NCBI GenBank assembly: GCA_900660155.1
Contig: CABFPE010000705.1
Span: forward strand, 220,665-284,664
Direction: 5' to 3'
Origin: Hofstenia miamia
Taxonomy: Eukaryota; Xenacoelomorpha; Acoela; Hofsteniidae
Length of the DNA: 64,000 nt
Position 1 is the stretch's first letter; each line of letters begins with the position of its first letter. Shown here one piece after another: positions 12,227-24,396 of the stretch. The notes beneath the pieces were generated by a model. The model worked only from the letters and a program-made list of their open reading frames with translations, did no database searches and was not told where the DNA came from. Position numbers and translations under genes: made by a program.

Positions 12227-13281
12227 ACTTTTCTCTCTTCTTAACTAGTTATGTTAATTAAGTATTCGAGTATTAACTATCACTGTTTAGGTGACGAAGT
12301 GGTCAGATGTTTCCTCTTCAGTTCTTCTGTGGGCCACTGCCCGAAGCCGATCTCCACAACACAGCTCCTCCTCTTCTACAACGATGGTTGAGTCCACAAC
12401 ACCACCTCAGCTCAACTGGAATTAATTATGTGTACCTTACGTTAGCTCGGTGTGTGCACTCAAGTAAAGTTGTAACTGACTTAAACTCAGAGTTGTAAAG
12501 TGTTTGTTGTTTTTATTTAATAAAGCAACCGGGCATTGACACTAACTGCATGTAATAAAATATTTAGAATAGCCATTACCGTAAAACTATCGGCTTAATT
12601 ATTCAGATAACAAGATTGCAGTTTCCTACACCTACATTTAATAGTATTACATGTGAGGTCATTTATTAAGTCAATTATAGTCGAGTCTCCTACATTTAAG
12701 AATATATAAATATCCCTAAGTGTCGACTATCCAGTCGTTTCAGGCATTTGATTATTTCATACATGTATTGATCGATAGTCAGACTAGGCAAGAATCGAAA
12801 AACTCCTAACCGTAACATAGGTGCACTTTCGTGACTGGCACAAAGACCCTAGAATCGATCCCGTGATGGATTCCAGCCACTACTAAACACAACTTGCCTA
12901 GCTGCACATTTAATTAAATAATCAAACCAGATAAAGTAGAAATGAAAATTAAATAAACTCCGAAGAATTTATTGTTCATCAAAATTATGGTTGAATCAAA
13001 GCTATTTATAAAATTTCTACAAAAAGTACCTGCCGATTTTAAAATTCAAATGATTCGTCTGCCAATATGGCTGTTCATACGTAAGCGTTAGTTTGCTCAA
13101 TTTAATTTGTCAATTACCTCTTGATCGGCTAACAAGTTTCTTATTTTGACCAATATTAAATCTTAGTTGCATTTTACAAAAATAAACTAAAGTTCATTAA
13201 CTAAATTTTTTACAATTAATTTCAATTGATAATCATTCGACGTTATTCAGCTTTTAGTTGCCTTTTTTGGATGATGCTACA
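12227..13281 (-). repeat. Family A LTR on the minus strand, inserted in the 3' LTR of element B
   Basis: Read on the minus strand it begins TGTAGCATCATCC at 13281 and follows the family A LTR through GTTGTGTTTAGTAGTGG and GTCTTTGTGCCAG to the cluster that matches about 4640-4810, then enters the gap. It breaks a family B LTR at 13282. It has many more CpG sites than the two family A copies of element A, so it is probably the youngest insertion in the stack. It could be a solo LTR or one end of an element lost in the gap. Confidence 0.75.
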
Positions 13282-13450
13282 ATTACACATAATACAAAAG
13301 CTCCAAGGGGACAATCAATAAGTTGGAAACTTAGGCTCAAAATAATAAAAAAATATTTAAATTATCAATACATTAACACATTCCCATCAAATTAATTTGT
13401 TTGTGCCCTAAAAATTAGAGTTAAACGAAAAAACCCCCTAAGTAACTCTA
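13282..13450 (-). repeat. Remaining start of the 3' LTR of element B
   Basis: It matches 24905-25074 in order (AATTACACATAATACAAAAG, GGGGACAATCAATAAGTT, ACTTAGGCTCAAAATAAT, GTGCCCTAAAAAT). That makes it the same LTR as the 5' copy. The rest is cut off by the family A LTR at 13281. On the minus strand the element side shows GGAGGGCAAA just before it, a short purine tract as expected in front of a 3' LTR. Confidence 0.75.
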
Positions 13451-13682
13451 TTTGCCCTCCATTGCATAGTTAAAACTACAGTAATTGTTTGATGCCCTGA
13501 CAACAAAGTTACTTTTGGAATTCTAAAATCTTCTCTTTTGGCAGGACGTCAAAACAGGATAAATTTTCCGAATAGGAAGGCGGCCTGGTGAGTTGCTTTA
13601 ACGCTTCCCATTGATTGACGGTTATGCTGTGTAATCATTAGTATTTGATTTCCGGTAGTTTCCCACTAATTTGCCAGTTTCT

Positions 13683-16600
13683 TCACAACATGTTTAACCT
13701 CCAAGTGAAGGTATCATAGAAATGCTCATAAAGACAGAGGCCCTTGAGGGTGATAAGGAGCATCATCAAGGCGTCCATATCTGAGGTATGTGCATCTTCT
13801 GCACTAATTTTGGTATCAGGATAAAAGTGTAGGAAAACATCCCTGAGGGATCCCATATGGGTAGCATGGTTGATGAAGAGCAAGCAATATTCATTTACTT
13901 GTTGCAGCGTCATTTCTTTGGGGTCTGTTATGCCAGCACACAGCATGATAATGATTTCAATGTGCTTGGTTACATCATAATAGAAGGTTATGGTCTCAGT
14001 TTTATTTGCCCACATCAAGTCACCTCCAGCTTGAAATAGAATGACAACATGAGGGTCTAGTGAATGGATGGTTTGGTGAATTTTCTCTAATTGAGTAGAG
14101 ATAGGCTGGCCCTTTTGAAAAATATCCTTGATTGTTAGTTTTTTGTCAATGTATACATGTTCTGGGTTGCCACCTTCTAGCAATGCATCACGAGTATCCT
14201 TGTACTCCTTAGTCTGCATAGATCTGTTAACTTCAGAGGGCAGTAGAGACGTAGTTGATATGGTCTGTGAGATGGGCAGAGACCTTTTTCTTTCCCTGGC
14301 ACACTCTCCATGACAGCAGAATTAGAGGTGTCATCAAACAAGGCGGTGGGATGCAGAGAAGGTTATTTTTCTCAATGTTATTCTCCAACTGTGCAAAACT
14401 GGACTTGTTCTGAAGTGAGGCTGTTCCAATTGTAACAGGGTAGTTGATCTTGGCATCCTTGATAGAATCCCAAAACGTGCCACAGAGTCTGTGGCTCTGT
14501 AGATTCTCAATCTGAGCAGTAGAAAGATGAAGGCGTGTGGTGGTGCATTCTATGTCCAGGGTGAGTTGTCACCCTGGCAATAGCAGAAGCATGAGCTCTT
14601 CTTTGGTCAACATTTCAGTGAGGCACCACTTCATGAGGCCTAGAATATCATTGTTGCTGTTGGGCTCAACAATTCTCTCAATTATCATTGGTTTCTCTGC
14701 AAATTCTTCTGGGCAGTGCTCAATTGTTATGATCTGTTTGTTATCAGTGAGCAACCAGGCAGGCGTGAGCATAGGTGAGGCAGCAACCCCTGAAAACTTT
14801 TCTAGGTTAACAGCTTTGATGAGGGCTTTAGTTGCTGGTGATACCTCAATTGCTGAAGAGGACAGAAGCTCTTCCTCACAGTAAAATTGTTTGGGCATTT
14901 TCATTGTCTGCCCTAAAACAGTGATTGGGATGACTTCGCCATCCTTGGTAGCTTGTCACTGGGTTTGTGTAAGCTTACTTTACCCAAACTCTGGATAGTT
15001 TAGCTGTTCAAGTTGAATAAGACTTCTGTGCAGTTCAAGACATTGTAGTGACAACCAATTCAATGAACTGTTGGGTGGAGCCATATTCACAGTGCATGAG
15101 TCAACTTGTACACAGAGGTGTGTACTTGGAGTTTAGAAAAGGAAACTTAATCTCAGTGGTGGCTCCCCACATGTTCTTTTTGAGGGTGTCTGAAAAGATA
15201 TTTAAGTTGGAAAACGTGACTCCTAATTGGTTGATGATCATCTGTGGGGGGAGGCGACCAAGGGGTCCACTGGATCTGATAAGATGAGTGTAAAATTTCT
15301 CAAAACATTCCATGGCTTTCTTATTCTTCCCAGGCAAGGCAGGCAACAAGCAAGAGTGGAGCAACCAATTCTTAACTTTCAAGGCTGCAGGACCAATAGT
15401 GAGTTCATGGGGGCACTGTTTAGCGGTTTTTCTCTGGTGGCTTTATCCAATGGCAGCTGAAGATGAGGATCAACTGTAAGGAAAGTGGCAAGAACCCACA
15501 TGGCTCCACCAGACTGGATCACTGGAGCAAATTTTTCTGAGAAGATCTTTTCTGAGAAGTTCTGACAATCTTGTGTGTCATGAGACTGACATAACTCTGC
15601 AAGTATTCTCTTGGCTGACCTATGATACTGGAACATAGGACTCTGAATGTTAATAGTAGGCCATTGTTTCTCTGGGCTGCAATTGGCTTTCAGATTTGTA
15701 CAGACCTCATCAATTTCTTGTAGAGTGGCAGCAATTTGTGAAAACTTGAAACTGACATGAAGATCAGAAATGTCAGAGCAGAGGCTGGGCAAGCTAATGT
15801 TGATTGACTTGAGTGACTGAGCCTGGATGCAAGTATTGATTATTAGCTGGGTATTTTCTCTTCACACTTGACAGATAAAATTATGAGAAACTAAACAGGA
15901 ATATAAAATGCAGCATATTTATGCTGTTCAAATATGTGAAATTATGAAATATGCACTAAAAAAGTTTATAATTGAGGAGGTTGCTGTACGGGGTTATTTG
16001 ATGTTTAGTGGCAAACTAGTGTAGGAGAACTGGCATGATGGTTAATCAGCTTTGTTTTCTTGCAAGGGGATCCATCATATATTGATGTAGACTTTATGCA
16101 AGCCATAGTAATGTAGATTGCAAGAAAATATGGTAATGATTTGATTTTACCAGAATTTGCAGCTAATGCCATGTTATCAATTAGTATCATATCTCAGTGT
16201 TTACACATGTCTAATGCTAAGGCAAGCACTTGTGCTTCCTTGTGATATATATTAAGAACTGGTATGGTACAGAAAGAAAATTCACAATTGTCAGGCATTA
16301 CAATTCCCAAGGCATAGTCTGAGGCATCTGAGTACCAAATATCTGAGGAAGTAGCATATGAGGATGTGTGCCATGGCATGGAAAAAGAAGATTGTCTAAT
16401 TAATAACGTAGTAAAAACCTGTGCCTGCCAAAATTTGTTGGAAGAAGGGTTAAAAAGAGGTGATATGATGTTGTTGGAATATTCTTGCACAAAAGAAGAT
16501 CAGTGTAGATGAGCTTGGTAGCCAAGATTATGTGAGTATTATACATACTGATAGGCTGGTAGTAGCTTTTGTACAGAACAGTGAAATTCTCCATGCAAAA

Positions 16601-17140
16601 GTGTAGACTTTTAACTTTGTCTGGGATGGTATCCTGGTATTCTTCTTTTAAAAACATAAAGAGGCATATCTTCTCCAATTTGGCGAGTTGATAGGCTATC
16701 TCAATCTTTTCCATGATTTGGGGGTGGTTTACCTCATCAACACGAAAAAAGTAGACAACTAGTAGGTTGTCAAAATCAATATTAACACATTCAAACTTCT
16801 TTATCTTCTCTTTACTATTTAGAAACTGGCACAGGTGTGACAGGTTGAAGTCCTCATCAAACATAGTGTGTACAGTACTCCTCCAGAAGGGATGCGCCAT
16901 ACCAGCTAACATCTTAGAATCATAGCAGATAATCACGTTGATCTGAGGTCTACACTCAGCGTCTATGACAAAGGGAATCAAGTCGACTGAACATGTTAGA
17001 TCCTTAGTGTTAAATGTCCATTGCAACCTATTCTTTGTTTCTTCTGATATGTTATCTCTGACTAAATGGACTGCTTTCTGAGTAGCAATAAAATACAGGT
17101 GTAAGATCTTATCTCCAACCTTAGCTTTTTGGCCTTACAT
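13683..17140 (-). pseudogene. Third ORF of element B, after integrase (unknown function, RNase H-like segment)
   Basis: Several open stretches on the minus strand make up a region of about 3.4 kb downstream of integrase. The first part (17140-16400) is unrecognised. About 16350-16010 has RNase H-like blocks: DIWYSDASDYALGI, then HKEAQVLALALDM, then LIDNMALAANSGK. The last part (15792-13683) has blocks shared with element A at 25530-27145, among them KNMWGA/KHMWGA, VKNWLL/MKNWLL, EEELLSSS/EEELLTSS, TFYYDVTKHIEI/YHYYDVTKRVEI and SLRDVFLHFYPD/SLRKVFMFFYPD. No signal peptide or membrane segment stands out, so an envelope is not supported. It is broken. Confidence 0.65.
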
Positions 17141-17240
17141 TCCTCAGCTTTGCAGGACCTAATACTAGCTGAGTCATTTGAGGAAGGACCAGGACTAGGA
17201 GGGGGTTTCAAGTCAACATGGGGCAGGTTATATTAGACAG

Positions 17241-17400
17241 TTGTGCAAAAGGCACTCTATGCTCCTCAGATTCACGCACAGAGAGTTGTCTCCATGCATA
17301 GTTGTTCAAGGTCCACTCCCACTCAGAGAGTTGTCTCTGAGCATAGTTATGGGAAGTCTGCTCCTGAGGAGAGAGTTGTCTCCCCTCATAGTCACAGCTG
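17241..17400. repeat. Three imperfect ~52-bp repeats in the spacer of element B
   Basis: GAGAGTTGTCTC followed 6-14 bases later by CATAGT occurs three times, starting near 17279, 17327 and 17379, with intervening pieces rich in CTCC and CTGCTC. The block lies between integrase and the third ORF, at the same place as the repeat cluster of element A, although the two repeat motifs differ. Confidence 0.5.
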
Positions 17401-17929
17401 CTACGGGTGTCTTCTGCCAGGCACTCTTGTTTGTGGGAGGTGCCTTCATCTGATCATCTCAGTGTTGTTGACCACTTTGTTTCATCTTATGGATTGATTT
17501 GTCTTCATACTCAGCATCTGGTTGGGGGTTGGTTCTCAGTTCGTTTCATAGTTACTAAATAGAGATATAAGAATAAGGTTCCATTCCTGGGTATTTAAAT
17601 GGTCTAAGTATCTCTGATCTCTAGCTTTTCATTTAGGTAAAATATGAGTAGCTATAGTGCTGCTGCTATTACCAAGATTACTATCATACTTGACCTGTGT
17701 AAGGTCATCTTCCTCACATTTGGTGAGGTTATCGTAATACTCTATCTCATTCACACCATCATCAACAAGAGAAAACTCATTATTATTATCAATGACTGCA
17801 TTTTGTATATCTTTGACTGTTCGTCTAAGTCACTGAAAGTGGGCAACTTTACCATTATCTAATAAGTACTGGTGGTGATCTAACACCTTGACTATTTTAA
17901 AAGGTCCTTGCCAATTAGTGGCAAGATTT

Positions 17930-19071
17930 CATACCTGATTAGTGTCAATAACCTGACAAGGAAAATAAGCAAATACAGAATCTCCAATTTTGTGGGGCTT
18001 GCTGTACAGCTTTTTATCAAAATTTCTCTTCTGGCAGATAACAGACTGATTGGTATTCCAACAGATAGAAAGGTGCACCTCTTGGAATTCTTTCAGCATC
18101 TGGTTCACAAAGTTTTCCAAAGTTGGCTCATTGTAGTCTGGGAACATGATTGACAAAGGAGTGCTTGCTTCATGGCAAAATATGGCTTTGAAAGGACTTA
18201 CTTTGGTGGTGGAGTGTACAGCAGTGTTGTAAAAGAACTTGACCACTTTGATGACACATCTCCAGTTTTGACCAGTGGCACAGGCTAGAGCAACTTGGAT
18301 TAATTTAATGATGGTGTGGTTCAATCACTTGACAACACCATTTGACTGTGAATGGTAAGCAGTTGTAAAGTCATGTACAATTTCAAGTTCCTTCATGAGA
18401 GTAGCCATTAAAGAGTTCTCAAACTGAGGACCATGGTGGGAGACTAAATGCTCCATAGGCCTGAGCTTAAAGATCCAATCTTTCACAATTCTTTCACTGA
18501 TCACTTTGGTGGTGGTGGTATCAAGAGGAATGAGATGTGTGTACTTGGTAAAATGGTCTATCAAGACCAACAAATATTGAAATCCTTGCTCATCCCTTGA
18601 TAGTTTTTTGATGTCCATATGGACCACTTTGTTTGTTGGTTTTTCAATGACCTGACTATGGAGCTCAGCTCTCTGCTCAAGAAATTGTTCAGCTCCTTGA
18701 AGCAGACATGCTTCACATTTGTCAATTACATCTTGTACTGTGGCTCTAATACTGATGGTAATGCAACAAGCATTAAATGTTCTTTCCATCTGGATAATCC
18801 CAAGGTGTCCATGTTCATGGATCTTCTGGATGAGATCTCACTTGAAATATTCTGGGATTGCCAGACAATTATTCTGACTATGCATGTAGAGGAGGCCAGC
18901 TTTGGTAAGCTTCCAATGATAGTGTTGAAAGTACCTCTTAGCAAAGTCACTGATAGCATGGTCAGGGTGCTTGATTTTAAAAATGATTTCAGACAAAACT
19001 TTGTCATGTAATTGATGAGTGGCAATCTCCTTTTCAGAAATCTCCTCCTTCACCATAATAGGGAGGATCAC
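17930..19071 (-). pseudogene. Integrase region of element B
   Basis: On the minus strand it shows the zinc-binding end (DKCEACLLQGAEQFLEQRAE near 18725) and the core start HMDIKKLSRDEQGFQYLLVL. Then come HHGPQFENSLMATLMKELEI and AYHSQSNG, followed by NWRCVIKVVKFFYNTAVHST and SPFKAIFCHEAS. These are the usual Ty3/gypsy integrase blocks in order. A chromodomain is not evident. It is broken. Confidence 0.85.
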
Positions 19072-19079
19072 TTTCTCAT

Positions 19080-20620
19080 TTCAGTATGCTTTAATATCCA
19101 TGAGGAGCTTGTACTCACAGGCAGGGATGAATCCAAAAGGAGTCTTCTCATCTGGTGGCTTTCACAGGTCTCTCTTGTAGCTTGGAAGAGCGGTGAAATA
19201 GTCAGCATTGAGATGCATTCTCCCAGGGTGATGAGTGATCATGAATGAAAAGTCATTAAGGTATTCCACCAGAGAATTTTTTGAGCCACACTAGTGTGGA
19301 GTTGTCAGTGCACACAACAAATTGGCAGCCTAGAATGAAGAATCAGAACTTCTTCAGACTTTCAACAAGCACCAGCATTTCTGATTTCTTAGCTCTGTAG
19401 TTTAGTTCAGTGTTGCAGAGCTTCTGGCTGAAATATTGGGCATTCCTGACTGTTGATCACTTGGCTGAGCACACCAATGATGGCCACTGAACTCACATCA
19501 CAGTTGATGATGAATTCTCTCATATAATCTGGCGTGTTCAGATTGGGAATCTGTCTGAGCTCTTGCTTCACAGCATCTAGCTCTTCTTGTTCAGCTCAAG
19601 TCCAACAAAATTCAATATTCTTTCTTAGTAAGTTAGAGATATTCTTGGTTTGGTTGGCTAATTCAGAAATGAAGGAGTCATAATAGTTATGAAAGCCTAT
19701 CAGGCATTGGACGTCCTTACACAAATGTGGAGTCTCATTTTCATCCAGATGGTCTTTTGCATCATTTTTGATAGATATCCTTCCAGGTTTGATTAACCTG
19801 CCCAAGAAGGTAACTCAGGGCAAAATGAGTGAACACTTGTTTTCATTTACCCGGAGTCCAGAGTTGTAGAGGATCTTCAAAGTGTGACCCAGCTTACTTA
19901 AGTGATCAGAGAATGTGTGTCCAGCAATGAGGATGTCGTCCATGTATGCAGGGATCCCATTCCATAGTACTCACATGACATAATGCTGAAATGTGGCCAG
20001 AGTGTTGCAGAGCCCAAAGGCCATGTACTTCCACTCAAAGAGGGTGTAAGGCGTAATAAAAGCGGTTTTCAGAATGTCTGCAGGCTTCATTAGTATCTGC
20101 CAATAGGCTTTACAGAGATCCAAGAACAAAAATAACTTGTACTTGCTGGCATCATAGAGGAGGTCCTTGATGTGAGGTAATGGATATGAATCCTTGACTG
20201 TAATATAGTTGAGACGTTGGAAATCAACACAGAGGCAGTACTTCTCTCCTTGGCAAATGAACACCATAGGTGCAGCATATGGACTATTGCTATTCTGTAT
20301 GATCCTGCTTTTGATGAGATCACTAAGGATCTGTTCATATTCTGCTCTTAAGTTCTTGGGTACCCTTTGAACTGGCAACCAAATGGGGCGATCACTCTTG
20401 GTTTCAATAGCATTTTGTTCCCCAACAGCTTTTCCAACACTGATCAATCCATAATTAAACACATTGTGATGTTGGCATAAGAGGGCAGAGAGCATGTCAT
20501 GTTCTTGTGGACTCAGATGTCCATGAGTTTTCTTGTTTACAACTGGGATCCAGACTAGATAACTTGGTTTACTGAGATCATGAATTGCAGTAAGAATGGG
20601 CAGACAGGCTGCAGCTTTAG
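19080..20620 (-). pseudogene. Reverse transcriptase and RNase H region of element B
   Basis: The open stretch 20495-19971 carries LPVQRVPKNLRAEYEQIL, SPYAAPMVFICQ, CVDFQRLNY, DSYPLPHIKDLLYDAS and EWKYMAFGLCN. AYMDDILIAG follows near 19950-19920, the catalytic YMDD. The connection piece GFHNYYDSFISELANQT lies at 19805-19596, with RNase H sequence below it to about 19100. The arrangement and wording parallel element A, with clear sequence divergence, so the two are different families of one lineage. It is broken. Confidence 0.9.
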
Positions 20621-20831
20621 GTTCAAGTCAGACTGGCATAGCAACAATAGATGTCTTTGTGGGATCCATACGGATCAGGCATGCTGAACTATTAAGTACA
20701 ATGACATAGATTCTTCCACAAAAAACATGACAAAGATCCAGAGAAAGATGCAGACCACAGAGGTGTTTTCCCCTTTGTCCAGAAATCATAACATCCCCCT
20801 TGTAAGGAGAGCTCATAGTGACAGCATCTCA

Positions 20832-21416
20832 TCACCAGTGCCATGGTTCCACAATGATTGTATCTGTGAAGGTTAACAAGATATCTTGGTTACAGGTAGT
20901 AATCATTTCCTCCTGGGGCTCACTTTCATGAATTGAGAGAGTGTTGGTTCCATAATCAATTATGCATGCATTTCTTTCAAGGAAGTTGTTCCCAAGGATA
21001 ATATCATATGGTAGAGGCCGATTGCAGGTGTTGACCACAATAAGGTCCAGGTAGAAACATTCCTGATGGATGCATATCTCGAGATTGTTAATCTGGCCCT
21101 TCAGTGAAATCATATTCCCCAAAGGGTCCAATAAACAAGTAGTGGAAGGTAACAAGTCTTCTCTCTGTAGGCAAAGCTTGTCACAACAGGTGTCACTGAT
21201 GATGGATACAGAAGCTCCTGTATTGATGGTGGCATTAATTAGTAATCTGTTCATGTCCACAGGGATGACATTAGTGCATAGCAATGAAGTTATCACCAAA
21301 ACATCATGTGCACAGTTTTCAGGAGGCGGCGCTCCAACTAATTTAAATGGTTGACAGACTTGACTGGGGTGTTGGGAGTACATGCTCATTGATGATGATA
21401 CCATCCCCATCTGCAA
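20832..21416 (-). pseudogene. Aspartic protease region of element B
   Basis: This 194-residue open stretch has LLINATINTGASVSIISDTC (active-site region), PYDIILGNNFLERNACIIDY (ILG block) and the spacing of a retropepsin. It overlaps the end of the gag stretch and precedes reverse transcriptase. Its partner in element A has the same NTGA block. Confidence 0.8.
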
Positions 21417-23093
21417 TTAGGCGGATAACAGCCCCACTCTGGGTATGGATATGGATGGACTGTCTTTCAGTGTCTGTCTGCACTATAGAAGAACTTGAAG
21501 AAGTTAAAGATTTTGTGGTAGGTTGACCCATCTTCAGGTCGCCAGCATCTCTTTTGATGCATATAGTATTTTGTAGCATGTAAACAATGCTAATCGCCAT
21601 CTTAATAATAGAGTTCAAATCATCTTCCAGATCACTTTTAAGTTTGGGGCAGCTCCTGATGGTAGAAGGAAATCCCTGACAAATGTAAGAGAAGAGATCA
21701 TGTCTCAAATATTCTGGAGTAAGTTTGCTGAGGCAAAAGAGTCTATCAACTTGTGTTATGTAGGTTCTCACATCGTCTCACTTCTTGAAGGAAAGATCAC
21801 ATAAGAGCATCTTATACTGCTGTTTGATTTGAGGCATTTTGTAGTGGTCATCAAAGTGACCAATAAGTAACTGGTAATTTGTCTTAACTTCCCTATCCAG
21901 CATCATATACTGGTTGTATACAAGGCCTTGAAGGAACATGGGAAATTGTGCAGCAGCAGCGTCCTGAGTGGTTTTATACTGCTTCGTAGTTAACTTGAAC
22001 AGAAAGAGCCACTTGTTGAATGACTGTGAGATTGTTTTGATTTTGCCAGTAAATTTAGGCAGTACTGAGTGTTTATTAAAGAGATTCAATTCTTCATTCA
22101 CTGGAATTTCAGTTTTCTCAAAATAGATTGAGTGAAGCATGGCCCATGAGTTGTTGTAGATCCAATAGGGCCACTCAGAGAAGAAGGTGGAACAATCATA
22201 GTAGTGGGAGTGACTGAGACATTTACAGGTGCCAAAGGCACAACTGTTATGCTTGGGGTACAAGAGCTTGGAGTAGCTACTGTAGTTAGCATTGCAACTT
22301 GAGAAAGGGTAGATTGAGTGAAGGTAGGCGCTCCACTCTTAAAAGAGTTAATGGGGGCAACAAATGGTGGTGTCACAGGGGACAGAGTAGGTGCTGACAA
22401 AGCATTAGAAAGGTGGGCAGACATTGCCTGTGATATAACTGTTGAGAAATTTTCTAAAAGAGCATCAAGAGCCTTATCCAAAAGAGCATGAGTTACATAT
22501 TTAGGTTCCTTTGGGGGAGTTGGAGGAGCTTGTGGGAATGCTTCCTGCATTTGCATCTCCAAGGCAGAGATTGAATTGAGTAGGCGTCTCTCACGCTGCT
22601 AAGCAATGGTGGCTTGTTGTCTCATTTTGGCTTGTAGGGCGTCAAAATGGGCTTCACAAGAATGGTGTTGCGAGATTTGTTCAACTAGGGCATTTCTGAA
22701 TTGTTGAACCTCAGGTGTTGGTGACTCAGAATGAGGCAATGGTGGAGTATACGTAAAAAACAGATTTGACAGAGCAGTAGGAAAGGTTGTTTCTTGCAAC
22801 AAAATTTCAGAGGGTGTGGATATACCAGAAACAGGTTTAGTGGGGGTAGGAGTCAGTAAAACAACAACAGAATTAAGTCCAGCAGTGCAAGAGGGGAAAC
22901 CCTGAGTGGGAGTCCCATTATGAGAATTAGAAAAATCCATGTCCATAAGAACAAAAGAATAAACAAGCAGGTAAAGTAAAGTAAGAGAAAAAGGTTCCAA
23001 TAACAATTCCAATAATGTAGGAGAAACGTCCAACTGTGTAGGAGAAATAAAAGCACTTAACAGATGGTAGCAGGGCATAGGTGCACAATCCAA
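21343..23093 (-). pseudogene. Gag region of element B
   Basis: The N-terminal part (to about 22098) is rich in Pro, Ser, Thr and Ala with long low-complexity runs. The core has LPKFTGKIKTISQSFNKWLF and YQLLIGHFDDHYKMPQIKQQ (22060-21790), which matches LATFNGRVDGYNPTFVKWL and YKLLIGNFINYYESESLKNQ in element A, so this is the capsid core of the group. VDRLFCLSKLTPEYLRHDLF and ICQGFPSTIR follow. I see no CCHC zinc knuckle, unlike element A. It is broken. Confidence 0.65.
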
Positions 23094-24396
23094 ATTCTAG
23101 AAGAATGAGACTAACCAATATAGCACTAAGAACAGAATGAACAGAGTCAGAGCTTGGTGATGGCATCAGATCACAGAGCTGGCAAACGCAAAACTATGCA
23201 TAAGGTGAAGTAAATCACGGGCAGAGGAAATCCATCCTAGCTGACTCACACCCAGTAGAAAAATGAAACCAAATACAGTAAAGAAACATCATAACAGTTC
23301 TGTTTCACTTCACAATCACCAAGTGAAAAATGGGCAACCGCTTCAGTAGGCACACAAACTTCACAACTGGAGTACATCTCTGAATGTTGATCCATCTGCA
23401 AACAGTAACAGAATGGAGTAGATAGCTTAACTGACACTCCAGAGTGTCCAAGAATCAAGTCAGGGTCACCATGTAGAATCATGGGGTGCTTCTAGCAGCT
23501 CAAGCAGTATGAAGGTTGCAGAATATTACCATCACCAAGAGCAACCCACTCTCTAACAAAACAAATGAAGATTTCATTGTAGAAAAAAGTAATTCCAAGA
23601 TGGTTAAAGTAGCAACCAATTCACATGGCATCACACTGACGCCAAGCCTTTAGATAATATGAGAATTAGAAAAATCCATGTCCATAAGAACAAAAGAATA
23701 AACAAGCAGGTAAAGTAAAGTAAGAGAAAAAGGTTCCAATAACAATTCCAATAATGTAGGAGAAACGTCCAACTGTGTAGGAGAAATAAAAGCACTTAAC
23801 AGATGGTAGCAGGGCATAGGTGCACAATCCAAATTCTAGAAGAATGAGACTAACCAATATAGCACTAAGAACAGAATGAACAGAGTCAGAGCTTGGTGAT
23901 GGCATCAGATCACAGAGCTGGCAAACGCAAAACTATGCATAAGGTGAAGTAAATCACGGGCAGAGGAAATCCATCCTAGCTGACTCACACCCAGTAGAAA
24001 AATGAAACCAAATACAGTAAAGAAACATCATAACAGTTCTGTTTCACTTCACAATCACCAAGTGAAAAATGGGCAACCGCTTCAGTAGGCACACAAACTT
24101 CACAACTGGAGTACATCTCTGAATGTTGATCCATCTGCAAACAGTAACAGAATGGAGTAGATAGCTTAACTGACACTCCAGAGTGTCCAAGAATCAAGTC
24201 AGGGTCACCATGTAGAATCATGGGGTGCTTCTAGCAGCTCAAGCAGTATGAAGGTTGCAGAATATTACCATCACCAAGAGCAACCCACTCTCTAACAAAA
24301 CAAATGAAGATTTCATTGTAGAAAAAAGTAATTCCAAGATGGTTAAAGTAGCAACCAATTCACATGGCATCACACTGACGCCAAGCCTTTAGATAC
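22919..24396 (-). repeat. 739-bp tandem duplication at the 5' end of element B
   Basis: 22919-23657 and 23658-24396 are two head-to-tail copies that look identical by eye. Each unit holds the inner 186 bp of the 5' LTR, the primer site, the leader and the first codons of the gag frame. The repeat junction is at TTAGATA/TATGAGAATTAG. Because no differences are visible, it is either much younger than the element or an assembly duplication. Confidence 0.9.
24191..24210 (-). other. Primer-binding site of element B
   Basis: On the minus strand the LTR end GATTCTACA is followed at once by TGGTGACCCTGACTTGATTC. The first nine bases are the same as those after the LTR at 1907. A second copy lies at 23452-23471 in the tandem duplication. 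Confidence 0.7.

Noticed and set aside
12307-12498. 63-codon plus-strand ORF with Pro/Leu-rich sequence
   Set aside because: It is antisense within a family A LTR; LTR copies elsewhere do not keep this frame.
13683-17140. Envelope gene after integrase in element B
   Set aside because: Position suggests env, but there is no signal peptide, transmembrane segment, furin-like site or Cys pattern, and RNase H-like blocks are present instead.
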